A DNA stretch of 64,000 nt from an uncultured Lachnospiraceae bacterium. Its GTDB lineage: Bacteria > Bacillota > Clostridia > Lachnospirales > Lachnospiraceae. The stretch is from positions 27,007 to 91,006 of the forward strand of contig CAJUDX010000005.1 in assembly GCA_910584785.1 (NCBI GenBank), given 5' to 3'. The position numbers were made by a program, and so were the translations under genes. Under the pieces are notes generated by a model. The model was not told the origin of the DNA. It saw only the letters and a list, made by a program, of their open reading frames with translations, and did not search any database. Below, piece after piece: positions 27,657 through 35,099 of this stretch; the stretch's first letter is position 1; every line of letters starts with the position of its first letter.

Positions 27657-27714
27657 ATTATACTGCGAGAAATTATTTTTGTCAATAATAAATAAAAAGA
27701 AAAATTTTTCTTTT
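27657..27714 (-). promoter_or_regulatory. Consensus promoter of oppA with a 20-bp palindromic operator candidate
   Basis: Minus-strand TTGACA (27680-27685) and TATAAT (27657-27662) are 17 bp apart, a full consensus. The perfect palindrome AAAAGAAAAATTTTTCTTTT (27695-27714) lies between this promoter and the divergent esterase promoter, so one bound factor could control both. A second partial dyad (GAAATTATTTTTGTC, 27669-27683) overlaps the -35 and spacer. Confidence 0.7.
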
Positions 27715-27720
27715 ATTTTA

Positions 27721-27749
27721 TTGCTTTTTTTACGAAAAAATGATATACT
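27721..27749 (+). promoter_or_regulatory. Promoter of the SGNH esterase gene
   Basis: TTGCTT (27721-27726) and TATACT (27744-27749) are 17 bp apart on the plus strand, 72 bp before the ATG and next to the 20-bp palindrome. Confidence 0.6.
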
Positions 27750-27820
27750 TTTCACAGTAAATAAGGAAATATATACAGTTTCGTCTCTCTATTCCATTAC
27801 ATAAGGAGGTTATTTGTTTA

Positions 27821-28462
27821 ATGAAAAAACATATTTTATGCTTTGGAGATTCGAATACGCACGGCTACTGCGCGTACAACGACGGACGCTTTGATGAAAA
27901 GGAACGCTGGACCTGCCTTCTGGGAAAAAAACTGGGTGAAAACTATCTGGTCATCGAGGAAGGGCTTTCCGGGCGCACCACCAGCTTTTCCGATCCCATC
28001 CATGAAGGGCTTTCCGGTCTGGATTATATCTATCCCTGCCTGATGAGCCATGAACCTGTGGACCTGCTGATTATTATGCTTGGCACAAACGATACCAAGG
28101 AGCGATTTGGTTCCTCTGCCGCCTGTATTGCCTTAGGCCTCAAACGCCTGATTGCCAAAGCCATCGCCACTACCGACAGCTGGAGAAACCATAAACCAAA
28201 TATTCTCATTGTAACGCCAAAAACGATAGATAAGGAATACGAAACCACCGCCATTGCCGCTACTATGGGGCGGGGCTGTGCAGAAAAATCGGAAGGTCTG
28301 AGGGAAGAATACCTCAAAATAGCAAAACTCATGGGTTGCCATTACTTTGATGCAAATACCGTGGTAAAGGAAAATAACCATATCGACTATATGCACCTGA
28401 CGGCAGAAGGTCATCAGGAACTGGCAGAGGCATTAGCCGAACTTATTCCCGATCTTCTGTAA
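27821..28462 (+). CDS. SGNH/GDSL-family hydrolase, possible sialate O-acetylesterase
   Basis: A 213-residue cytoplasmic esterase. The four SGNH blocks are present: GDSNTHG (block I, nucleophile Ser11), the Gly of GLSG near residue 48, IMLGTNDTKE (block III) and DYMHLTAEGH (block V, Asp/His dyad) near the C-terminus. There is no signal peptide. AAGGAGG precedes the ATG. It is transcribed divergently from oppA with a shared palindrome, so removal of O-acetyl groups from imported sialic acid is a sensible guess; sequence alone cannot tell it from TesA-type or other acyl esterases. Confidence 0.85.
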   Translation: MKKHILCFGDSNTHGYCAYNDGRFDEKERWTCLLGKKLGENYLVIEEGLSGRTTSFSDPIHEGLSGLDYIYPCLMSHEPVDLLIIMLGTNDTKERFGSSAACIALGLKRLIAKAIATTDSWRNHKPNILIVTPKTIDKEYETTAIAATMGRGCAEKSEGLREEYLKIAKLMGCHYFDANTVVKENNHIDYMHLTAEGHQELAEALAELIPDLL

Positions 28463-28465
28463 CAC

Positions 28466-28518
28466 AAAAGGGACAGTAAGAAACAAAATTTACCATTCTG
28501 TTTCTTACTGTCCCTTCT
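28466..28518. terminator. Bidirectional terminator between convergent genes
   Basis: An 18-bp perfect inverted repeat (AAGGGACAGTAAGAAACA at 28468-28485 and its complement at 28499-28516) with a 13-nt loop separates the plus-strand esterase from the minus-strand regulator. The plus-strand T-run is short and broken. Confidence 0.8.
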
Positions 28519-28538
28519 TTACCATCCCTGTACTAAAT

Positions 28539-29396
28539 TCAGCATAGCTTTTCCAGAACAGATGCACTTGTCCGTTCATTATTCTGGCTGCACTTATCAA
28601 AATATCTCCTGTAATATTCGGTATAAATTAAATCCACCAAAAACAGCTGACTAATTTCCGCAGAGGTCGATCCCCCCTGAAGCGGCCCCTCATTCGCCCC
28701 CGATAATAAGGTAACATCTGCATAAGAGCTTAACGGAGATTTCACAAACCTTGTAATACAGATAATCTTTGCTCCTGCCTTTTTTGCCACACGGGCTACA
28801 TGAATCGTATCCTTTGTTGCACCGGAATAGGAAAATACTATGGCTGCATCATCTGGCGTCATTGTAGCTGCCGCCATCGCCTGCATATGGCTGTCCTGAA
28901 TACAGACCACCTTATTTTCAATCCGCAGAAACTTATTCATCGCCTTCATCGCAGTCAGCATACTTGCCCCCACGCCGTAAAAGAAGATTCTCCTGGCTTC
29001 GTAAAGCATGCGGATCGCCTGGTCCATCTTTTCCTCCCGAATCAGGGAATAGGTTTCCATCAATGCATTGATATTTGTGTTCAGCACCTTTTTCGCCAGT
29101 TCATTAAAGGAGTCCTCCACCGAAATATTATTTCCGGTAAACTGGTCCATCTCATCCTGGTTCTCTCCAATGCTTAAGGAAAGCATCATTTTAAACTCCT
29201 GGTAGCCCTTCAGTTCCATAGTTTTGCAAAAACGAAATACACTGGTATCGCCTACCTCACAAGCCTCAGCTAAATCGGTAATCGACATAAACAATACTGC
29301 CTTTGGATTTGCCAGAATATAATCTGCCACCTTTTTTTCTGCCTTTGTAAGCTGGTTATATGCGGATTTGATTCTGGTAATAAAATCTCCCTGCAT
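28539..29396 (-). CDS. nanR: RpiR-family transcriptional regulator (NanR-like)
   Basis: A 285-residue regulator with an N-terminal HTH_6 domain (about 1-80, with MSITDLAEACEVGDTSVFRFCK) and a C-terminal SIS sugar-phosphate-binding domain (about 125-260, with IFFYGVGASMLTAMKAMNKF and VFSYSGATKDTIHVARVAK). RpiR proteins control sialic-acid genes in several Firmicutes and Vibrio. It lies next to nanK-nanE and within the locus, so it most likely senses ManNAc-6-P or a related phosphate and controls the nan promoters. AAAGGGG precedes the ATG. The symbol is assigned by context. Confidence 0.87.
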   Translation of the reverse strand: MQGDFITRIKSAYNQLTKAEKKVADYILANPKAVLFMSITDLAEACEVGDTSVFRFCKTMELKGYQEFKMMLSLSIGENQDEMDQFTGNNISVEDSFNELAKKVLNTNINALMETYSLIREEKMDQAIRMLYEARRIFFYGVGASMLTAMKAMNKFLRIENKVVCIQDSHMQAMAAATMTPDDAAIVFSYSGATKDTIHVARVAKKAGAKIICITRFVKSPLSSYADVTLLSGANEGPLQGGSTSAEISQLFLVDLIYTEYYRRYFDKCSQNNERTSASVLEKLC

Positions 29397-29649
29397 ACAT
29401 ATCCCCTTTCGTCTTTCCGTCTCTTATTTGGTCGTTTCCTTTCAGTCTCTTTCCTGCTGTAAGTATTTTATCTGTTTTTTGGGGTCTTGTCCAGTATCAA
29501 TAGACGCTTTTATCTTGGTATGCTTGTATATTTTTTCGGCAATTTCCTTATTTTGCAAATTTCGTTCCCTTTTTTCCTTTTTCTGCAAATTTATCCTCGT
29601 CAGGGGAAATTCAAAATGCCCGGTAAAGCGGGAAACTTCCTTAAATAGA

Positions 29650-30525
29650 TTATAACAAACGGGAGGCCAAATAGGCGGCGCCTAAAAGTCCGGCCTGATT
29701 TCCCATCTCGGCCCGGCGGATTTTCACCTGCCCAAAGCTTGGCATTATCTGTTTTAACGTCTTTTGCTGCACCTGTTCTAAAATATAGGGCTGGGCCATC
29801 ACTCCGCCGCCCAGAACAATACAGGCAGGATTAAATATATGGGTCAGCGTTACCAGACCCCATACAATCTCGTCAATCCAGTCATCCACCACCTGCTTTA
29901 CCTGCGGCTCTTTGATTCGGGCAAAAATCTTCCTCCCATCCGTTAGGCTTTCATCCATTTGCCTTGCCCTTGCAACCAAAGCGGTGGCTGAGGCATATTT
30001 TTCATAACAGCCGCTGAAATGGTCATTTTCCATCCGTACTTCGGGATGAACCAAAAGTCCGCCAAATTCCCCGGCAGAAAACGAATTGCCCCGATACAGT
30101 CCCTTTCCCAGCACAATAGCGCCGCCCACACCAGTTCCATAGGTGATGCAGAGAAAGTCATCCATCCCTTTCGCCGCACCAAACCTTCCTTCACCGACCG
30201 CTGCGGCATTTACATCATTTTCCACAGCAACAGGAACTTTAAACTCCTGCTCCATTATCTCACAGACCTTTGTCCCCGTATAACCGGGAATGTTTTCATT
30301 CGCATAACGGATAAAGCCCTCCACAGAATTTACCTGTCCTGCTGTGCTGATGCCGATAGCATCAAAACTTCCATAACCATGCAGAATCTTTTTTGCCTTC
30401 TCCATCACGGCTTCACCGCCCTGTTTCGCCTGCGTAGGCTCTTCCCGGACTTCCTCAGTTAACCCGCCTGTCCAGATTCCCGATTTAATGGAGGTGCCCC
30501 CTATATCTAATGCTGCAATTCTCAC
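29650..30525 (-). CDS. nanK: ROK-family sugar kinase, probable N-acetylmannosamine kinase
   Basis: A 291-residue ASKHA-fold kinase. Visible are the phosphate loop ALDIGGTSIKSGI, the substrate motif ENDVNAAAVGE, the ATP-site CITYGTGVGGAIV and IVLGGGVM. The zinc-binding cysteines of many ROK proteins are reduced to HFSGCYEKYAS, the form typical of Firmicute NanK-like kinases. It probably phosphorylates ManNAc released by NanA. The start is a GTG at 30525 with AGGAGG 6 nt upstream. It lies 23 bp after nanE in the same operon. Confidence 0.88.
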   Translation of the reverse strand: MRIAALDIGGTSIKSGIWTGGLTEEVREEPTQAKQGGEAVMEKAKKILHGYGSFDAIGISTAGQVNSVEGFIRYANENIPGYTGTKVCEIMEQEFKVPVAVENDVNAAAVGEGRFGAAKGMDDFLCITYGTGVGGAIVLGKGLYRGNSFSAGEFGGLLVHPEVRMENDHFSGCYEKYASATALVARARQMDESLTDGRKIFARIKEPQVKQVVDDWIDEIVWGLVTLTHIFNPACIVLGGGVMAQPYILEQVQQKTLKQIMPSFGQVKIRRAEMGNQAGLLGAAYLASRLL

Positions 30526-30548
30526 GTTCTTCCTCCTGCCCTGCGGCT

Positions 30549-31247
30549 TTATCGTTTATCTACTGCATCGATAAAACGTTTTGCAATTTCGAGCGGACGG
30601 GTAATCGCACCGCCGACAACAACAGCATGGGCGCCGGCCTCCAGCACCTTCACTGCCTGATCCGGGTAATGAATTTTTCCTTCTCCAATTACCGGAACAC
30701 TCACCGTCTCTGCCAGGCGGCGAACCAGTTCATAATCCGGCTCATCCAGCTTTGGCGAATAATCGGTATAGCCGCTCATCGTCGTTCCGACAATATCCAT
30801 ACCCAGCTTCCATGCATTTACCCCTTCTTCATAGGTGGATATATCTGCCATTAAGATAGCATCCGGGTATTTCTGGCGAACTTCCGCAATAAATTCATTT
30901 ACCGTCCTTCCATCACCCCTCTGGCGAAGCGTACAGTCTAAAGCAATCACATCGCTGCCCACCGCCACCAATTCATCCACTTCTTTCATCGTCGGTGTTA
31001 TGTAGCTCTCAAATCCGGGATACTGCACTTTAACCAGGCCAATCACCGGAAGGCCTGTTTCCTCTTTAATCGCCACTACGTCACGAATACTGCTGGTGCG
31101 GATCGCCGGAGTACCTGCCATCTTGCCTGCGCGGGCCATTAAATACATCATGGACTTTTCCTCCACATACAGCGGCTCTCCCGGCAGCGCCTGACAAGAA
31201 ACAATTACCCTTCCCTTGATACGTTCAAACAATTCAATTTTGTTCAT
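30549..31247 (-). CDS. nanE: N-acylglucosamine-6-phosphate 2-epimerase
   Basis: A 232-residue TIM-barrel enzyme that turns ManNAc-6-P into GlcNAc-6-P. The catalytic Lys73 (GLVKVQYPG) and Glu189 with Lys191 (VIGEGKIHYP) match known NanE residues. Phosphate-binding loops are TTMSGYT (about 155-161) and VVGGAITRP near the C-terminus. AAAGGAGG precedes the ATG. It is the first gene of the nanE-nanK(-nanR) unit, with a promoter overlapped by a GAAA..TTTC dyad. Confidence 0.95.
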   Translation of the reverse strand: MNKIELFERIKGRVIVSCQALPGEPLYVEEKSMMYLMARAGKMAGTPAIRTSSIRDVVAIKEETGLPVIGLVKVQYPGFESYITPTMKEVDELVAVGSDVIALDCTLRQRGDGRTVNEFIAEVRQKYPDAILMADISTYEEGVNAWKLGMDIVGTTMSGYTDYSPKLDEPDYELVRRLAETVSVPVIGEGKIHYPDQAVKVLEAGAHAVVVGGAITRPLEIAKRFIDAVDKR

Positions 31248-31313
31248 GACATCCTCCTTTACCCTAATTCCCCTAATTTTTACGAATAAATTCCCCTTTC
31301 TTTATCTATTTCT

Positions 31314-31342
31314 ACTATATCATAAAGAAATATTTTTTTCAA
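31314..31342 (-). promoter_or_regulatory. nanE promoter overlapped by candidate RpiR operator
   Basis: TTGAAA (31337-31342) and TATAGT (31314-31319) are 17 bp apart on the minus strand. The dyad GAAATATTTTTTTC (31327-31340) covers the -35 box and part of the spacer, a position that fits repression. Confidence 0.6.
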
Positions 31343-31484
31343 TATAATATAACAAAAAATCTTTTCTCTTTATTTTCCAGTTTTAACCTTTCTCAATTTT
31401 AGCTATCATCCCATTTCCAACAAAGTTTTTCCGGCATTGTAAGAAATTCTTCACATAATTTTCAAATTTTACCATGATACTTGT

Positions 31485-31492
31485 GTTATGAT
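31485..31492 (+). promoter_or_regulatory. Extended -10 promoter of the subtilisin gene
   Basis: TATGAT (31487-31492) is preceded by TGt, an extended -10; no good -35 is visible. It lies 37 bp before the start codon. Confidence 0.4.
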
Positions 31493-31528
31493 AGAACACA
31501 ACACTTAACCTCAACAGGAGTACAGACT

Positions 31529-32806
31529 ATGAATACTTACCAGACATTACTAAGGAGTGTCGCCTCCCTTTTTCTTGCCACAGTTTTCTCTGTTTCTTCC
31601 TACGGAAAAGAAGCAGATGCTTTATTGCGTCCCCAAAACTTTGAGCCGGGCTTTGCCCAGCTTTCCCTGGGTGATGAATATGCCTCCTATCAGTGGGGCT
31701 TAAAAAATGATGGTCAGTTCCAGCTGATGCGGATGATTGCCACCTTCCGTTCCCTTGATTCCGTTTATGGGCACAGAAAGGGGCGTTCTTCTTCGATAAC
31801 CCTGCCTGATTTGGGGCCGGGACTGATAGAGCTTGAACCCCAGGTCAGCCATGCTGTTTCCGGCATGGATATTAATGTCCTTCCCGCCTGGGAACAGTAC
31901 GACGCCAAGGCCCCGGAAGAAAAACGGCAGGTAATCGTCGCCGTCATCGACACAGGAATTGATTACAGCCATCCTGAGCTGCAGCAGGCTATGTGGACAA
32001 ACCCCGGCGAAATTCCAGGTGACGGGATAGATAATGATCAAAATGGCTATATCGACGATGTCCACGGATGGAATTTCCACACCAACAGCCCCACCCTGTA
32101 CAGCGGAACGGAGGACAGCCATGGAACCCATACAGCCGGCACCATAGCTGCTGCCAGAGGCACAGGAGGCATCGCAGGAATTACCGATAATCAATTTGTT
32201 AAACTGATGTCATTAAAGGCCCTGGGCGGTCCTCTGGGCATCGGTTCACCGGAAGCAGTCATCAAAGCCATCCACTATGCCGAGGCCAACGGCGCCTCCA
32301 TCTGCAACCTCAGCCTGGGTAGCTCCGCCTACAGTGAAGAACTGGCGGAAGCCATAAAAAATTCCAATATGCTTTTTGTTATCGCCTGCGGAAATGGTGA
32401 TTCGCGCGGACAAGGCTATAATATTGATGCCGATCCGGTCTACCCCGCTGCCCTTCCTTTTGATAATGTAATCTCGGTAGCCAGCCTGTTCTTTGATGGA
32501 AACCTTGATTCCAGCTCTAATTTTGGCACCTTTTCCGTCGATCTGGCGGCTCCGGGCTCCTATATTTTAAGTACGGCTCCGGGCGGTGGCTATGCCTTTA
32601 TGTCAGGAACTTCGATGGCTGCCCCGATGGTTACTGGTGTTGCCGCCATGGTCTATTCCTACCGCACCGACCTGACCTTAACCGGCCTTAAGCAGGTGTT
32701 GATTGGCTCTGCCCGCCCCTTAGAAAGCTTACAGGGAAAAACCGTGTCCGGCGGCATCGTAGACGCTCATGCTGCCTTAAACTATGGATTAACTTTTAGT
32801 CAATAA
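31529..32806 (+). CDS. Secreted subtilisin-like serine peptidase (S8 family)
   Basis: A 425-residue peptidase precursor. After a signal-like N-terminus (about 1-27), a pro-region of about 100 residues leads to the S8 catalytic domain with Asp141 (VIDTGIDYSHPEL), His198 (DSHGTHTAG), the oxyanion region IACGNG and Ser362 (MSGTSMAAP). The ATG at 31529 has AGGAG 8 nt upstream. Activity is expected outside the cell or at the wall; no LPXTG anchor is seen. It is followed after 27 bp by a membrane acyltransferase gene on the same strand, an unusual partner. Confidence 0.93.
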   Translation: MNTYQTLLRSVASLFLATVFSVSSYGKEADALLRPQNFEPGFAQLSLGDEYASYQWGLKNDGQFQLMRMIATFRSLDSVYGHRKGRSSSITLPDLGPGLIELEPQVSHAVSGMDINVLPAWEQYDAKAPEEKRQVIVAVIDTGIDYSHPELQQAMWTNPGEIPGDGIDNDQNGYIDDVHGWNFHTNSPTLYSGTEDSHGTHTAGTIAAARGTGGIAGITDNQFVKLMSLKALGGPLGIGSPEAVIKAIHYAEANGASICNLSLGSSAYSEELAEAIKNSNMLFVIACGNGDSRGQGYNIDADPVYPAALPFDNVISVASLFFDGNLDSSSNFGTFSVDLAAPGSYILSTAPGGGYAFMSGTSMAAPMVTGVAAMVYSYRTDLTLTGLKQVLIGSARPLESLQGKTVSGGIVDAHAALNYGLTFSQ

Positions 32807-32833
32807 CAATCTGCAAAAGAAAGAGGAATCCCT

Positions 32834-33889
32834 ATGCTCCCATTGTCCACCACGCCCCAGACACGCTCCCGATACTGGGATATCGTCCGGGGTATCGGCA
32901 TTTTATCCATCGTCATGGGACACTGTTTCTCCCATGCTGTTATCTATGTTTATACTTACCACCTGGCGATTTTCTTCTTCGTTTCCGGCTTTCTCTATAA
33001 CGAAAAACGCTATGGTCAGGACCCCTTTGCTCATATTGGAGCAAAACTGAAAAGTTCCTGGCCTAACTATATGCTTTATATGTCGCTCTTTGTCCTGCTC
33101 CACAACCCATTTCAGATCATGGGAATCAATGCCCCTGCCCAACACTACACCCCCAGCCAAACCCTGGCCCATTTAGGAAATTCCCTTGTTTTTTACGGTG
33201 CAGAACCCATGGGCGGCGCCCTATGGTTCGTGCCGGTCTGGGTTTTAGCCTGCGGGATATTTGGAGGAATCGCCTGGTTTTCCCTGCGTTTTTCCCGCCC
33301 GTTTCTTATCCTTATCCCTGTCAGCCTGATGCTGAGCTGTGTGGGAGCTTTTCTGATGTTTCGTGAGGTTTTCCTTTTTTACCGCGTCCACCTGGTATTC
33401 TTAGTGCAGCCTTTCTTTGCTGCAGGATGGCTGTTAAAAACTAAGCTTCCCCAGTTCAGGCGCTTTTTGGCATGGTATATCGCCCTGCCCTGCGCCCTTT
33501 TTCTGGGCTTTCTGGTCAATGCCTGGCAGCTCCACATCGATATTGCCGTGGGTCGTATCGGCAATGGCTGGCAGTTCTTTTTCCTGGCCTTCCTTGGCAT
33601 TTACTGCTGCATGACCCTTGCCGATCTGCTGGACAAGATCGATGGCCTGGGACGGCTCTTCGCTTTGTGGGGAAGATATTCCTTTGATATTATGGCGCTC
33701 CATTTTCTCATCTTTAAACTCATGGATGTAAGCTATGGAAGGCTGTATCATCATCCGCTGGAATACTACTCTGCCTTTCCCCATGCCTTCGGCGGTATTC
33801 TCTGGCCCGTTTACGTTCTGTTAGGAACCACCTTTCCCGCTCTGCTGGGCTATGGGCTGGAGCGGCTAAAAAAGGCATCGCTTGCGTAA
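32834..33889 (+). CDS. Membrane acyltransferase, acyltransferase_3 family
   Basis: A 351-residue polytopic protein with about ten helices. It opens with SRYWDIVRGIGILSIVMGHCFSHAVIY, whose His is the conserved catalytic-type residue of acyltransferase 3 (OafA/WecH/OatA-like) proteins; FFVSGFLYNEK follows. Such proteins move acetyl groups across or at the membrane to surface sugars. The gene lies 27 bp after the subtilisin and is followed by an AlgJ-like and an MBOAT gene, so this part of the region looks devoted to glycan O-acylation. The acceptor is unknown. Confidence 0.83.
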   Translation: MLPLSTTPQTRSRYWDIVRGIGILSIVMGHCFSHAVIYVYTYHLAIFFFVSGFLYNEKRYGQDPFAHIGAKLKSSWPNYMLYMSLFVLLHNPFQIMGINAPAQHYTPSQTLAHLGNSLVFYGAEPMGGALWFVPVWVLACGIFGGIAWFSLRFSRPFLILIPVSLMLSCVGAFLMFREVFLFYRVHLVFLVQPFFAAGWLLKTKLPQFRRFLAWYIALPCALFLGFLVNAWQLHIDIAVGRIGNGWQFFFLAFLGIYCCMTLADLLDKIDGLGRLFALWGRYSFDIMALHFLIFKLMDVSYGRLYHHPLEYYSAFPHAFGGILWPVYVLLGTTFPALLGYGLERLKKASLA

Positions 33890-33910
33890 TCGGCGGCTTC
33901 ATGCTATAAT
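33882..33910 (+). promoter_or_regulatory. Extended -10 promoter inside the acyltransferase 3' end
   Basis: TATAAT (33905-33910) with an upstream TGc extension sits 17 bp after a weak TTGCGT (33882-33887). It would drive the AlgJ-like and MBOAT genes independently. Confidence 0.5.
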
Positions 33911-33943
33911 TCTGTCCATAAGTCTTAACGAAGGAGTATAGCT

Positions 33944-35086
33944 ATGAAAAAAATCCGAACCTTCTGTCTGCTTTTCGGTTTCGCCGCGGTTATGCTGATG
34001 CCTGCCCTTTTAGGCCGATGGGCTTCCCGTTTTGCGTTAAGCGGCGTCAGTGAGACAGCCGCTTTTCCTGATTTAACCATGGAAGGTATCCTCAGCGGCA
34101 GTTTACAGGAGACATTAAATACCTGGTATTCCGAACATCTTCCCGGACGGGATTTAATGATTAAACTTAGAAACCAGGCCATCTTTTCCCTTTTTGCCAA
34201 ATCGCCAAATTCCAATATTGTGATTGGAAAAGATAATGTCCTCTTTGAAAAAGAATATATCTTAAAATACGAAAAGTACTATCCGCCCGTTACCAGGGAA
34301 TACACCGAAGAGCTCTGCGGTAAACTGACTCAAATCCAGGAAAAGCTTAACGAACGGGGAAAGGAAATGTATATTTTTATCACGCCCACCAAAGTCCGCT
34401 ACTACGAGGAATATGTCCCGGACTGCTATATACGTGCCAACCGTTTTCCCAACGAATTAGGCAACTATGAGCAGTTTACTGCCACCTTAAGCCAGTACCC
34501 CCTGCATGTATATGATTCCATTCCCTATATTAACCAGAGGATGGAATCTGCGGATTTTCCCTTTTATTATAAAACGGGAAGTCATTGGTCCTGGATGTTA
34601 AGTCTTGAGGTAACGGCAGATTTTGTCCGTTATCTTAACACAGAAAGCCGCTTTTCCTTCCCGGAAATCACCACGACCGTTCATCCGGTTGCTGAGCCCC
34701 TTCACCCGGATGCTGATATTTTCCAGTTGTTAAACTTATTTATCCGCCCCTATGATACGTATTTTCAGGCAGATCTTATCGCCAACCCGCGGACGGATGA
34801 AGGGCCTAATCTGTTCTGCCGCGGCGGAAGCTTTATGGGACAGACCATCGCCCCATTAATCAGCAATGGTTACTTTAACCAGGACACCTACATCGAAAAT
34901 ACGCTGGTTACTCATAACCGTTTTACGCAGTCATCTAATTTTTCGGATTACTCGGAGATTGATTTAAAACAGGAAATTGACCAGGCCGATATCATTATCC
35001 TTGAGGTCAATGAAGCCCATATTCCCGTTATGAGCTTTTCTTTAATCGACTATATCATCGAGCATCCTGAGATATTAAGCGAATAA
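33944..35086 (+). CDS. DHHW/AlgJ-AlgX-like extracytoplasmic O-acetylation protein
   Basis: A 380-residue protein with an N-terminal membrane anchor (about 5-26) and an SGNH-like extracytoplasmic domain. The stretch YYKTGSHWSW corresponds to the DHHW/DTHW motif of this family (Gly-Ser replaces the usual acidic-His pair before HW), and CRGGSFMGQ corresponds to the GDSF-type nucleophile loop with Gly in place of Asp. In alginate and related systems the homologue passes acetyl groups from the MBOAT protein to the polymer. GAAGGAGT precedes the ATG. It lies 13 bp before the MBOAT gene. Confidence 0.82.
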   Translation: MKKIRTFCLLFGFAAVMLMPALLGRWASRFALSGVSETAAFPDLTMEGILSGSLQETLNTWYSEHLPGRDLMIKLRNQAIFSLFAKSPNSNIVIGKDNVLFEKEYILKYEKYYPPVTREYTEELCGKLTQIQEKLNERGKEMYIFITPTKVRYYEEYVPDCYIRANRFPNELGNYEQFTATLSQYPLHVYDSIPYINQRMESADFPFYYKTGSHWSWMLSLEVTADFVRYLNTESRFSFPEITTTVHPVAEPLHPDADIFQLLNLFIRPYDTYFQADLIANPRTDEGPNLFCRGGSFMGQTIAPLISNGYFNQDTYIENTLVTHNRFTQSSNFSDYSEIDLKQEIDQADIIILEVNEAHIPVMSFSLIDYIIEHPEILSE

Positions 35087-35099
35087 TGGAGGAAATAAC

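Noticed and set aside
27570..27755. N-terminal extension of the family 5 binding protein
   Set aside because: The extension covers the consensus promoter, and the ATG at 27569 has AGGAGG and starts the signal peptide.
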